Below are positions 34,654 to 48,103 of a stretch of 64,000 nt of DNA, in pieces (the first letter of the stretch is position 1; each line of letters begins with the position of its first letter). The notes under the pieces were generated by a model. That model made no database searches. It was not told where the DNA came from and saw only the letters and a list, made by a program, of their open reading frames with translations. Origin of the DNA: Leucosporidium creatinivorum. Lineage: Eukaryota > Basidiomycota > Microbotryomycetes > Leucosporidiales > Leucosporidiaceae. The DNA is taken from positions 715,770 through 779,769 of the forward strand of contig BCKL01000008.1 in NCBI GenBank assembly GCA_001600635.1, read 5' to 3'. The translations under genes were made by a program, and so were the position numbers.

Positions 34654-37600
34654 TTAAAGGACGTAGACAATCTACAGAGGAATAGAGGGATCGTCAGAAT
34701 ATAATGCGAGTTTGCAACAAAGCATCCCACTCACCTGATTAGGCCGCACGAAGAGTCCCTTCCTCGGCCCTCCATCGCGGTCGGGCTCAGACGAGCTGGA
34801 ACGCCGTTGGCGGCGAGATGGCGGTCGTAGCGAGGAGGCGCCACTCCCACCGACGCTTCCGCCGTTGCTGCTGCTTGCTGCTGATGGTCGAAGGTCGTGG
34901 TGGCCTTCGCTGGGCGAGGGAGTCGTCCGGCCGCTGCTCCTGGCGCTGCTGGGAGCAATCTTGAAGTAGGAGACTGCGAATGAAGAGAGGTCAGCTGGGG
35001 GCACTTACGAGATAAAGGCGGCTACTCACCTCCAGCGACTTCGCCATTGTTCCATTCGAGCTCTCCGGCCTCAGGAGGGATCGCCGACTCGGCGACTTCG
35101 ACTCCGACCCACTGTCCCTCCCCCCAAAGGACTTCTCCGATATACCGCACGACAGCGCGAAAGCGTGTTGGTCGATCCGAGCGCACCGTGACGATACAGG
35201 GAATGCCCGAGAGGAGCATTGTGCCGGGTAGCTGCTGCTTCGGCTCGGCGATGACTGTGGGCTCCTTCGCTGAGGTGTCCTTCGCCTTGGCACTAGGCGT
35301 TGCTCGAGCACCAGGTCGAGAAGGCGTCCCGGTCGCTGGGCGAGTAGGTGTGCCGTTGACCTCGGGAGGCTTGATCGGCGACTTGAGCGAGGCGGCGGCG
35401 GTCGGTGTCGGTTTCCGAGTGGTTGACTTGACCGAAGCGGCCGAGCTTGGGCGAGCAGCCGTTGCCGGAGCGCGAACGGAGGTGATGGAAGTGGTGGAGG
35501 CTGGGCGACGGAGGGTGGCGGTCGACTTGGTCGAGGTGACGGATGGTGGTCGGCGAGTCGCTGGCGAAGCGACTGATCCGGCGGAGGCCTTTTCCTTGCC
35601 CTTTGCTGATGCTGGTACCGTCTTGGCAGCTACTGAGGGCGTAGAAGTCGTTCGAGGTCGTGCGGTAGAAGGAGTGAGGGGCTTGGCCGGCAGTCGAGGG
35701 ACTGGGGGTGGTCGCGGCGTCGAGGATGTAGAGGCGAGGGAGGAAGCTGAAGGGCGTGTAGAGAGAGAAGGGGCGAGAGAGGGAGGTCGCCTTGTTGTCG
35801 ATGTAGCGGTCGCTGGAGGACTTGCGGTGGAGGTGGCGGTAGGTCTTGAGGTGGCGGCGTTCAGCCGAGGGCTCACGCTGCTCGGACCTGCTGCTGATCG
35901 GCTGGACGTTGAGATGGCAGCGGGCCTGACAGGGCGAACCGGAGGCGCCGTAGACCTCAGGGAGGTACTGGAAGAGCGAGCTGAGAGAGTTGGTGGTCGA
36001 CTGGTAGACGCCGAAGGACGGGAGGAAGTGGCTGAGCCTCGCGGCGTGGCTCTAGGGGTGGAGGAAGGGGTAGCGGAGGGTGAAGATGTCGAAGGGAAAG
36101 CGGTAGGCAGCGGAGGAACGGTAGAGGACGATGTGGAGGGTCGTGGGCGAGCCGTAGTCGACGTGCTAGCTCCGCCTCGAGCGCCCCTAGCGCTGACCGA
36201 AGCGCCTCGAGCGGCGGTCGTGCTCGCTCCATTCGTACGAGGCAGTGGAGGCGGGGCTACGGTGGAAGTTCGAGAAGTCGAAGCTACGCTCGACGATCTT
36301 GATGCCGTGGTCGCAGCCGTCATGCGAGAGGCGGTGCTGGTCGTCGAAAGCCGAGGGGTGCGAGTCGTCGCCGTGCTTGTCGTGGTGGTGGTTGCGTGCG
36401 TCGGGTGGGTAGGGAGGGAGGGACGCCTCTTTTCCGGAGGAGTAGCCTTGATCGTGCCGTTTGCTCCCAAGCTGGGCCGAATGGTGCTGCGAGCGGCGAT
36501 ATTGCCGAGCTTGGGAGCGTCGGCGAGCAGGTCCTCGACGGAGACTTCGATCTCTATGGAAGTGAGACGGGTCAGCAAAAGGCTGATGGCCGAAGAGGCA
36601 TGCAGCCCACCATCAGAGAGCTCCTTCAAGCACCAGGGTTCGAGGTCGTCGAAGCCACGAACCGCTCGAATGCCGATCCACTTGCGCTGAATGTACTTGA
36701 GGATGCCGTTGCGAGCGTCCTCGACCAGGACCTTGGCCTGTAAAAGCGAAGGGTGAGCGATCGTAGGCCTACTCCATCGACGAACGAAAGCCTCACGTCT
36801 ATCAAAATTCCCTCCTGCGACGGGAGGGCGGGTTAGCGAGATGTCCGAGAGCTCCACACTATCCAGATTACTCACCTCGCGAAGTAGAACCGATCCAACG
36901 AGAGCCTGGTATGCCTCGGGCGCCGTTGCCTCGCGCAGCCCGCGAACGATCAGCTCCAGGATCCATTCGAGAACGTCGGTGCTGAATCCGACGCCGTCCA
37001 CCAAGTCGACGAAGCCAGGCGAGCGCACGACGGCAGGAAGATGACGCCCTAGGATGGTGACCAGCTCGTCCTCGATGGCGCTGAGCATGGCGGCTACGTG
37101 CTCGGCCCACATCGCCTTCTCAAGCTCCAGTCGCTTGCGCAGGTTGAGCGTCATCTTAGCGATAGAGGTGACCGACTCGGGCTTGATCCTGCTGCAGACT
37201 TCCCTGACGAGCTTCTTCTGGGCGTCGTACTCGAGGTTGCCGATATGAGGGCCTACCCAGACATCGCCGAACTTGTCGACTATCCAGGGCTCGACGATAC
37301 GAGCGAGGCGCTGGCTGTTGACGTCGGGGGAGAGGGCAAAGTTGTAGATCCGTGCTGCTCGCTGCAGATTGGCCATCCCCTCGATCTTGAGCTCCACCTC
37401 TTCTTGCAGCAGCGAGAGCGAGAGGAAGGCGGCGCCGCGCCAGATCTCAAAGGCCGTCGTGAGGTCGAACTTGCGCGAGGAGAACTGGAGAGTGCCGGTA
37501 TAGATGTAGCCGAGGATGAAGGTGGTGGAGGCCGAAGTGAAGGGCGGGGAAGGGAGGGTGAAGTGGTTGAGCCGAGAGTCGCCGTAGCTGCCGAGGAGGA

Positions 37601-38401
37601 GGGATTGGAAGTAGGGCGAGCGGGAGCAGAGGATGGCGCGGTGGGCGGTGAAGGTCGTCTCTGCTGCATCGTCGAGAGCGATAGTGACGTCGGCGAAGAG
37701 CTTGCTCCGCCATGAGTACATGAGGTCCTGCGAAGTGAGAGCGAAAGTCAGTTGTCAGCATCTTCACAGCGGGAGCCCCTCCTGGGAGCATGAGGATCAC
37801 CCACCTCTCTGAGCTTTACTGCCCCATCAACCTCCGACTCTTCCTCGCGCACTCCATCGCCGAAGCCGTCAAACAACACAGCCATGCCCTCGGCGCCCTT
37901 CTCGCCGGTGTAGAGGTAGTCGAGGCAGGCTTCAAACAGCGCAGGATCCGTCCCCGAAAGCGAGAGTGGTATTGCTGCCGCCGAGCTGGCTGATAACATG
38001 CTGGTAGGCGAGGTGCACCGGTCCTGCGAGTGGCCGCTCGACGATGGCCCGCTGTAGTCGTGACTCTGTGCCGAGGCGGAAGGTGTGACGGAGCGGCGGG
38101 AGTGGGAGCGCTGGTTGGGAAGGGAGAGCATCGATTCGTGGTGCATCGAAGTAGGCGCGGCGAGGTAGCGCTGCTGGAACGAGCCTGTGGAAGCGACGCG
38201 TTTAGCGCGTCTCGTGCTGTAACGGAGCAGCTTCAACTCACCTGCAGCCCTGCTGTACACTATCACCTTGTGCGCATGGATAAAGTTGCCCGTCCCGTCG
38301 TCCCAAGCAACGTCAGCGAAGCGAGCTTTGGCGTTGCGTTTGAGCGAAGCGAGGTCCTCCAACCATTGCTGATGGCTCGCCGCGCGCGCCTTGACCGACA
38401 T
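34654..38401 (-). CDS. BTB-BTB-CAP-Gly protein
   Basis: About 1,150 residues. Two BTB/POZ-like modules at the N-terminus: the first with FADVAWDDG...FIHAHKVIVYSRAA and a closing ALFEACLDYLYTGE, the second with LFADVTIALDD...FTAHRAILCSRSPYFQSLL. A BACK-like helical stretch continues to about residue 600. A long Ser/Thr/Pro/Ala low-complexity linker (about 36480-35270) leads to a C-terminal CAP-Gly domain: IPCIVTVRSDRPTRFRAVVR, YIGEVLWGEGQWVGVEV and WNNGEVAGVSYF, then a basic loop and GLFVRPNQ before the last five residues from a tiny exon. CAP-Gly domains bind EEY/F tails of tubulin and EB1; BTB domains dimerise or recruit Cul3. The usual GKNDG motif is changed to NNGEVAG. A cortical or microtubule adaptor is inferred; I know no named fungal protein with this layout. 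Confidence 0.85.
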
Positions 38402-38697
38402 GGACGGGCAAGGATGCGATGGGCTACAGCCCCACAGTGGGTGCAGAGGACGAAGCGAGGGCGGAGGCGAGAGACGAGGAGCTCGAGCAAGATGTGGCAG
38501 GCGGTCAAAGAGCTGGCGAGAGGCGCGTGCGGGTCGACGTCAATGCTGGGAAGCGCGCTTCTCGCCGAACTCGATGTAGACTTGGACTGGCTTGCACAGA
38601 TTGCCAGAGCACCAAAGCCACCCAAAGCCGAGTCGCCGGTACAACTTCCGCCCTTCTCGGCGCTCGCAAGCTTCGCCGAGCACCCTCCTTCCCGCCT

Positions 38698-41600
38698 CTA
38701 CCACTCCATCGTCTGATCTTGAATGCCGGTCGACCATCTACGGATTGGAGGTAGATCAGCAAGCAAGCCTAGTAAGAGGAGAAGGGCCCGAACTCACTGA
38801 GGCAGGAAGAGCCGGTCGATGCCCATGTCGAAGGCCGTCTCGAAGTTCCAGTCCTGCTCCCCTGTGTCCGTCTTGATCCACTCGGGAAACAGCTCACTGC
38901 CAACCCAATTACTATCCGGCAGCGCCTGCATATCAAACTGCGCATGGTTGTTGCCGAGGAAGGGGAATGGGCTGGCGGCGAAGGGGTTGAGGAGACTTGG
39001 GTCGGCGAAGGCGCCTGTGACAAGATCGGCCTTCTGTGAGGGGACCTCGAGGTCGAAGGATTTTGCGAAGCGGTCGAGGGCGATTTTGATGGTCATGCTG
39101 AAGCGTTGGGCGCCGGGGAAGTCGCCGAGCGAGGATTGGAGTTGCGCTGCTTTGCTGATGAGGCTCGGTAGGTCGACGCCTTCCGAGAAAAGCCTCGTGA
39201 GCTTGAGGACGAGAAGGCAGGCGACTGTAGAGTAACAGACGGAGTCAGCTCGGCGACTCTAGGCTGGGCATATCGTTTCGGCGACCTCACTCACAGCTCA
39301 AGTCGACAAAGACCTCGTGTGTAGCGTAGCGAAGGGAGTCGCGGAAGGCAGGAGCCTCGCAAAGATCGAGTACGGCACTAGCGGACGAGCGAGCTAGCAT
39401 GGCGAGCTCCCTAGCGTCCTGTATGAGTGGCAGAGGTGAGCGAGCACGTCGCCGAACTACGAGAAAGCAACGACTGACGACCGAGAGATGCTCCGTGTCG
39501 CCAATGTTGGCGCCCTTGAGTACCGAAGTATAAAGGAAGATGAGGCTGGTGTTGAAGTAGCATTCGAGTCTCTTGCGCTCGAACGAGTCGGGGCTGAGCT
39601 TTTCGGCTGTGGCAAGCTCAGGCGGTCAGCTTCGGCTCGAAACGACGCCTCGAGTCGGTCTCACCAAGAGCTGCATCCCACTTATTGTACCACGCCGTCA
39701 AATCCCTGGACGAGCGCCTCGTAAAGTCGACCGCGCGAGAATCGAGCTTCGTCTCGAACGCGCCGCTCATAGCCTCGATACGGGAGCGGCAGGCCATGAG
39801 CTCAAATTGGGCGACGAGGACCTTGTCGCTGTCGATGGCGAGGGGGTGCTTGAGGAAGCAGGCGAGCTTCTCGGGCGCAATGAGCTCCTCGTGGACGAAG
39901 TGAGGCCGGCCGGAGGAGGTCTACGAGCAAGACGAGTCAGCGAGTGGGAGAAGAGAGGAGGAAAGCGAGAACGTACACTGAGCACCCAGTCGAGCCAGTA
40001 GAGACACAAGAACACCCGCGCCGACACGGTCAAAGTCCTCTGCTCCGCCTGCGAGCGAACCCTCCCCTCCTGCGCATCCTCAGCGAGCTTTCCCAGCGCC
40101 CTGTGCAGGCCCAACTCCATCGCCATGCGCAGACTATGCCCACTCGCCATGTAAGGGCTATTGGACGTCTGCCACGCCGCTACGAGCCCCATCGCCTGAC
40201 AGCCTTCGGGTCGAACAGTCGGGCCGAAGAGCGAGCTGCGAGCGATGCCTTGCGCTTCTTCCGAGCCGTGCTCCGCTGCTTGTCGGATCTCGTTCGAGGG
40301 ATTGGGCATGCGAGAGGCGGCGACCATGACAATCGAATTGATGGACCAGGGGGTGCGCTCGCGCATGGACTCGAAAGTGTCGTAGGAGGGGTCGAGGATG
40401 GGGAAGAAGGGCAGACAGTTCTGTGGTCGTAGAGGTCGACGAAGTAGGTTAGCGCTGTTCTTAGCCCCACGAGGGCGACTTCGGGCTCGGACGTGATCCC
40501 AGCTTGGTCGGCGGGACTCACCTCGAAGAAGAAGGTGAAAATCTGGCGGCAAGTAGATTCGGATACAAGGTCGCGAGTAACAACGTCTGTAGAACATCGC
40601 CAGGAGTCAGCTCCAGCTCAGAATGTACCCACTCGAGCTCGCTGCGACTCGGTCGAGCTCGAACAGCGCTCGGCGACCGAACTCACCTGGGAAGGCATTG
40701 GGAGGCGGCGGCATAGGTCTCCGACGCTTGCGTGCGCGACCCTTATTGACGGGAGTTCCACTTCCACTGGGATTGCCCGAGGCGGGGTCGAGCTGAATGT
40801 GAGCCTCCGAAGCTGCTTGAGCGAGGGCTTCGAGCGGTGCGGTGAGGGAGCCAGTGGGGAGGCTGTCCTCGTCGTCGGATGAAGGTGCGGTCGAGGGGAT
40901 GATGCCGTCTATCGGTGAGAGTGCGGGTCAGTGACGGATTTCTCGACTGAACATAGGAGCTCCGAGACTACTCACACATCGAGACGGGATGAGGAGGAGC
41001 TCGGTAGTTGGGAAGCTGAGGAAGATCCTGTCGTCCGAGGACATCGTTGCTAGCTGGACGAGGGCGTTTCGAGCCGCTGGTACTCGCGAAACCATTCGAG
41101 GGAGCCGAGGGGACGATGAACGTCTCGGCGAGCTGCTGAGGGATCGTCGGCGGGAGTGGAGGCTGGTAGACGTGCTGCTGCGTGAGGAGGTTACCAATAG
41201 AGGAAGAGTTGTCGATATCCCAGGTCATGGGATTGCTCGGGCTGCGGGCGTTGAACGAGGCGTCGAGACGGAGAGGGACGGAGGCAGGCGCCGTCGAGGT
41301 GCTCGCCCCCATCATGGGAAACGTCGGCGAGTTGTGCTGCTGGGTCGCCTGGCTGCCCATCATCTGCACCAATGCTTGGACTTGACTGGTGAGGTTGGTG
41401 ATGCCTGCAGTGGGAACTCGTAAGCTTCACCGAGCCAGACTTCAAGGTCGACCGAGCAACGCACCCTCTTCCATCCGCCCGATGCGCTCCTCGTCGAACG
41501 TCTTGTTGGTAGCAGGTTGCTCGAAGACACAGTTGGTACCGTTCTTGGCGCAACGCTCGCAAGGAGCGTCCGTTCCAGCGTTAACGCAGCGGTTCTTGCC

Positions 41601-41820
41601 TGAAATCGAGAGCAGTTAGCCGGCTGAGGAGCGGGGAGGCCGAGCTGAGAGAAAGGTTACCTTTGCGACAGCTTACGCAGGCTCTAGCTCCCTGTATGCG
41701 AGTGAATTGTCAGCGCTCGGCGAGAAAGCTGGGCAACGACGGAAGACTGACCCGCTTAGCTTGGGCGCTTGAGGCGGCAGCAGAGGGCTTCTCGTCCGAT
41801 GGCGACCCCAATGAGGACAT
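38698..41820 (-). CDS. Zn2Cys6 (C6 zinc-cluster) transcription factor
   Basis: ATG at 41820 (MSSLGSPSDEKPSAAASS). The zinc cluster is built across an intron: ACVSCRKGKNRCVNAG then APCERCAKNGTNCVFE, spacing C-x2-C-x6-C-x8-C-x2-C-x6-C. A coiled segment (RIGRMEEGITNLTSQVQALV) and a proline-rich linker follow, then the fungal-specific regulatory domain (CLPFFPILDPSYDTFESMRE; GHSLRMAMELGLHRALGKLA; LDWVLS). About 880 residues. The 3' end uses a 60-nt intron (38738-38797) with GTGAGT donor, so the protein finishes with WSTGIQDQTMEW at 38698; unspliced reading would stop at 38794. Target genes are unknown; it shares a 510-bp divergent promoter with biotin-protein ligase. Confidence 0.88.
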
Positions 41821-42329
41821 GGTGCAGGGACTACGGACATCAGGCGAAGGTTTCCAGTCAGCTCCAGACTGGTTACGAGGGGTGGGCTGCCGTCGGAGGG
41901 TGCAGCAGAGGGGACCGAGGGTGCCGGGCTGGGAGAGCGGCGCGGAGTGGCATTGAGGGCTACCCCGCGCCCTCTCGTACCGTCAGCCGAGCAGAGCATT
42001 GTCCGGAACGAGAGCTCGAATTGAGCCTTGTCTTGCTCCGTCCCCTGTAGCCTTATACTCCTCGCCCGTCGTCGAAGCTCCCCGCGCGTGAGGGATGGAC
42101 GCACCTGATGGTGGAGAGGGAAGCGCCTCGAGTAGGCGAGTAAGAGCCCAACAGGACGAGCGAGAGCAAGACGGTACAGAACTAGTCTTGAAAATGAAGC
42201 TGTAGCTGAGTCGGAGACTTTGAGACGAGTAGTGTAGGAGACAGAGCTGCCCTCCAAGCTCTCCCTTCCGCCCTCCTCCTCGGTCAATCCCCCTCGCTCT
42301 TCTCCTTCAGCTCGGCGCTCAGTACAAGC
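41821..42329. promoter_or_regulatory. Divergent promoter region, C6 factor / BPL1
   Basis: 509 bases between the two diverging ATGs. Both 5' UTRs and promoters must lie here. I find no obvious inverted CGG triplets at close spacing that would suggest autoregulation by the zinc-cluster protein. Confidence 0.45.
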
Positions 42330-44549
42330 ATGTCGGACGGCAAGCTCAACGTACTCGTCTACAACGGATCAGGCGTATCCGCTTCCTCAAGGGATCACGC
42401 CCTATTCGCCCTCCGCTCCTTCCTCTCCCACCGCTACGACGTCCAACTCGTCTCGCCCAAATCCCTCCGCCAAGAGCCCTGGCAGGACAACTGCGCTTTG
42501 CTCGTGTTCCCTGGTGGTAGGGACATCCCTTACCATTTCGACTTGGAGGGCAAAGCCAACAGCAGGATCCGCGACTGGGTCGAAGCAGGGGGACGCTACT
42601 TGGGCTTCTGCGCCGGAGCTTACTATGCCTCCAAGACGGTCGAGTTTGAGGTGGGGACTCATTTGGAGGTAGTAGGAGAGAGGGAGCTATGCTTCTTCCC
42701 AGGAGTCTGCCGAGGGACCGTGTTCCCTGGCTTCGCCTACGAGACGGAAGCCGGCGCTCGCGAGGTTGTACTCGAACTCGACCGGTCGGCCTGGAGGGAT
42801 CACTGGTCCCAGTCGCCCGAGCAGGTCGAGGTGTGGTACAATGGAGGAGGAGCCTTCGTCATGGACGAGCGGGCCACAGCGGCGGGCATCTCGGTCCTCG
42901 CTACCTACTCGCAGGCGGAGGGCAAGCCCGTCGCCGGCGTGCTCGCTCGACCAGGCAAGGGCAAGGCAGTGCTCTGGGCGGCTCACCCGGAACACCCAAC
43001 GTTCATGAGCTCACCCTCGGCCGTTCGCTCAGGCGAGAGCCGTCACCAGGAGAAGGAGCGCCTTCGCCGAGGTCTCCTTCGGTCCACCCTCGCCCTCCTC
43101 GACCTCGACGTTTCGGACGAGCCCGCACCACCACCACGACTCCTCCCTCTCTTCCTCACGTCCCCCAACGCCGACCTCATCAACGCTGCCGCAGCCAGCA
43201 TCGCCGGCAAAGCCAAGGAGATGGACGGCTCGATCCTCCTCGACGACCGCAACGATTGCTTCGCCCTGTACCCTTCCTCCTCTATCGTCGACCTTTTCGC
43301 CAAGTCGCGCACACGGCCAGGATCCTCGGATGTCGAGATCCTCAGGACGACGGTCAAAGACATCGCCATCTGCACCGAAGGACTTCCCCTTCGCTCGCAC
43401 ACCCCCCTCTTCGACCTCGCCAAGTACTACGAGGAGCTGGCTGCCGCTGCTGCTACCCCTTCACCAACATTCGGCAACATTGTGCTATACGGAGAAGCGG
43501 TCACAAGCACTCAGACGATGCTGGACAAGTGAGTGGCTCTTTCTTCGCCCTCTCTAACCCGTCCCGCTCTCCCGACTGATTCACTCTGACACACCACAGG
43601 AACGAGCGCTTCCTCTCCACCCTCCCCTCCGGCCTCGTCTGCCTCGCCTCACACCAAATCGCCGGCCGAGGCCGCGGCGGCAACTCATGGGTATCCCCCG
43701 CCGGCTGCCTCCAATTCTCCCTCATCCTCCGGCTCTCCTCCTCCAACGCTTCAAAAATCGTCTTCCTCCAATATCTCTTTGGGCTGGCGGTGGTCGAGGC
43801 GATTAGGGGGCAGAAGGGGTATGAGGAGGTGGGAGTGAGGCTGAAGTGGCCGAATGATATCTATGGGGAGGTTGGAGGGGAGGGGACGGAGGGGATGGAG
43901 AGGTATAGGAAGATTGGGGGGATTCTGGTCAACTCGAGCTATGCGGGGGATGACTTCACGCTCGTCGTCGGTGAGTTGCCTCGGCTTTCCTTTCTCGCTC
44001 CCTCCGCTCCGAGCAAGCTGACCCTCCCTCCCCTCTCGCGTGCAACAGGCTGCGGCGTCAACACTTCCAACCCCAAGCCCACGACCTCGGTGAACGAGCT
44101 GATCGCCGTGCACAACGCTCGGACAGGCGCCAACCTCGCTCCCTTCCGTCCCGAAACGCTACTCGCCCTCATCCTTGCTCACTTTGGTGGCATGTGGGAC
44201 ACGTTTGTCAACGAGGGGTTCCAGCCGTTCGTCGATCGGTATCTGGAGAGTTGGATCCATTCGTGAGCTGGCTTTCTTGCTCGGTCGAGGTCGAGGAACG
44301 CCGAGCCGAGCTAAAGCCTCTCTGCGCACGCTCCACAGGGACCAACGAGTCACCATCGAATCGACAGGACAAGTTGTCAAGATTGTAGGCATCACCCCCG
44401 AGCATGGCCTCCTCCGCACCCTCCCCGTCGACGTCGATAGGAATGGCCGCGAGGTCTATGGCGGAGGCATGGGTGTCAAGAAGTTTGTGGACCTCCAGCC
44501 TGATGGGAACGGATTTGATATGCTCAAGAGCTTGCTGGTGGCAAAGTAG
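42330..44549 (+). CDS. BPL1: Biotin-protein ligase (holocarboxylase synthetase)
   Basis: Attaches biotin via biotinyl-AMP to a lysine of acetyl-CoA and pyruvate carboxylases. About 665 residues in four exons. The N-terminal half is the class-I glutaminase-like domain of eukaryotic BPLs (VLVYNGSGVSASSRDHALFA, LVFPGGRDIPY, GRYLGFCAGAYYAS). The catalytic half has GRGRGGNSWVSPAGCLQFSL (biotin loop), LKWPNDIYG, KIGGILVNSSY and CGVNTSN, then a C-terminal SH3-like domain with GHGLL-type strand PEHGLLRTLPVD. Introns follow LDK, LVVG and WIHS. Every diagnostic motif is present; identification is firm. Confidence 0.96.
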
Positions 44550-44696
44550 AGGGAGGAAGCTGGAACGCCGGCTTGAGCAATTCGGTTCGCTCGGACTCGG
44601 TCGACGCGAAGAAGAGAAACGGAGAGCGCTCAGCGCCGAAACTAGAGCCTATACAACCCAAACACACGTACATCCTTTCACCATTATCTCACCACC

Positions 44697-46103
<1,407 letters not shown>

Positions 46104-47919
46104 ATGCCTCGCGCTGCTAAGAAGCAGGCCGCCCCTCGCCATGATCCTCTCGCCGTACAAATGCACCACGAGCAAGCCAACGACACCGGAGTCCTCTCTC
46201 AACCTGGCAAACGTCAAAAGAGGCAAAAGGTCGAGAAGGCTGACGAGGTACATTCTAGCTTGATACACGACGAAAACCCGCAACTCTCGCCTTTTCGCAA
46301 GTCGCTGATCTTCTCTGCTGCCCTACAGACCACCCTCGATGCCAAGGTGTCCCGCAAGGTCCTCGCCATGGCCCGTGATCAGCAGGACGAGCTCGCTCAG
46401 GAGGATATCGAAGAGCTCGACGAGGACGTAGAGTGCGCTGCCTGCCCCCGAGCGCCGACCGCGAAGGTTGCTGATTCTTGAACTCGCTGCAGGGCTACCG
46501 GTGCGCGTGAAATGAATGATGATTCCGAGGGAGATGATGACGAGGACGAGGAGGAGTACAGCGACAACGATTACGAGGAGTACGAGGAGCTGGTGAGTTC
46601 AAGCTCGTCGCCAGCGCCGAACTCGGCTAATCAGCTCTGATATCACAGGAAATTGACGAGGGAGACCAGGCGCTGCTCGATAGCTATCTGCCGTCGGGAC
46701 AGCTGGAAGGAGGAAGAACGTTGGCCGACTTGATCATGGAGAAGATTGATGCGCAGGAGGCAGGGCCCGCCGAGCCAGCTCGTGAGTTGTGTTCGAGTCG
46801 TCTGCACGCTCCCAATAACTGACGCAAGCTTCCACACAGCCGTTCGTGAGCCCCCACCAGGCTACAACCCCAAGATCGTCGAGGTCTACACCAAGTACGT
46901 CTCTCTGAAGCCGCTCGGCGTTCGAGCTCGAATGCTGACTCTCAACTTCACAGGGTCGGCGGTCTTCTCTCTCGCTACAAGTCGGGCCCCCTCCCCAAGG
47001 CGTTCAAGATCCTCCCCACCCTGAGCATGTGGCCCACCCTCCTCATGCTGACCATGCCCGAGAACTGGACACCGCACGCCACCTACGCCGCGACCCGCAT
47101 CTTCGCCTCCAACCTCGACCCCAAGCAGAGTCAAAAGTTCTATAAGGAGATTTTGTTGGAGAAGGTTCGCGAGGAGATTTCGAGCGAGGGCAACAAGCTG
47201 AGCGTGCACATGTACATGGCGCTCAAGAAGGCCATTTACAAGCCCGCGGCCTTCTTCAAGGGAATCCTCTTCCCTCTGTGCGAGGTGAGTCTTTTCTGAT
47301 CCTTCGCAAGGTGAAACTCACGCTGACCTGACTCTCTCACTACAGAGCGGAACCTGCACCCTTCGCGAGGCAGCCATCATCGGTTCGGTCCTCACCAAGG
47401 TCTCGGTCCCCGTCCTGCATTCGGGAGCCGCCCTCCTCAAGCTCGCCGACATGGACTACACCGGTGCGTTCCCTTCTCTTTCCTCCCTGTGGACCCATCG
47501 CTGATCATCCTTATTTGCAACGCCCACAGGACCCAACTCGGTCTTCATCCGAGTGCTCCTCGACAAGAAGTACGCCCTCCCGTACAAGGTCGTCGATGCC
47601 CTCGTGTTCCATTTTATCCGCTTCAAGCGTGATCCCCGCGAGATGCCCGTCCTGTGGCATCAGTCCTTCCTCGTCTTCTGCCAGAGGTTCGTCTTTTGCC
47701 TCTCCGTCCTCGCCGAGCTCATTGAACTGACCCTCGCTCAACAGGTACAAGCAGGATCTGACCGAGGAGCAGAAGCAGGCTCTTCTTGAGACTCTCCGCG
47801 TGAAGGTGCATGCGCAGATCACCCCCGAGATTCGTCGTGAGATTGTCAACTCGGTCGCGAGGGGAGAGGAGATTGGAGTGCCCGGCGCTGAGTCGATGAT
47901 GGAGGTCGAGATTATGTAG
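46104..47919 (+). CDS. ENP1: Bystin, 40S ribosome biogenesis factor
   Basis: Nuclear-to-cytoplasmic factor of pre-40S particles, needed for 18S rRNA maturation and export. [20 protein letters not shown] opens the protein; an acidic stretch ([18 protein letters not shown]) precedes the bystin core: [91 protein letters not shown] and [18 protein letters not shown]. Nine or so exons, about 460 residues, normal length. ARPC1 follows in the same direction after 184 bp. Confidence 0.96.
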
Positions 47920-48103
47920 CCTGATTACAGGGTTAATACGAGATCTCATCTATACCTCTACATCATCAACAAGTGATTTTGCACTCGACTCGACCTGAGC
48001 GCGCGCGAACCGCCCCCTCCGACTCCGGCTTGTCCTCTTGCCATATCGCACACAAGGTCGACTGATCAGAGTCCCTTGTCACCTTACACTACCAACCTAC
48101 AAG

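Noticed and set aside
35047-36690. 547-residue plus-strand open frame
   Set aside because: Antisense to the Ser/Thr/Pro linker of the BTB-CAP-Gly gene. Its Val/Glu/Gly-rich composition is the mirror of the sense codons; no motif or splice context supports it.
38030-38716. 228-residue plus-strand open frame
   Set aside because: Overlaps the first exons of the BTB-CAP-Gly gene and the last exon of the C6 factor, both on the minus strand; no motif.
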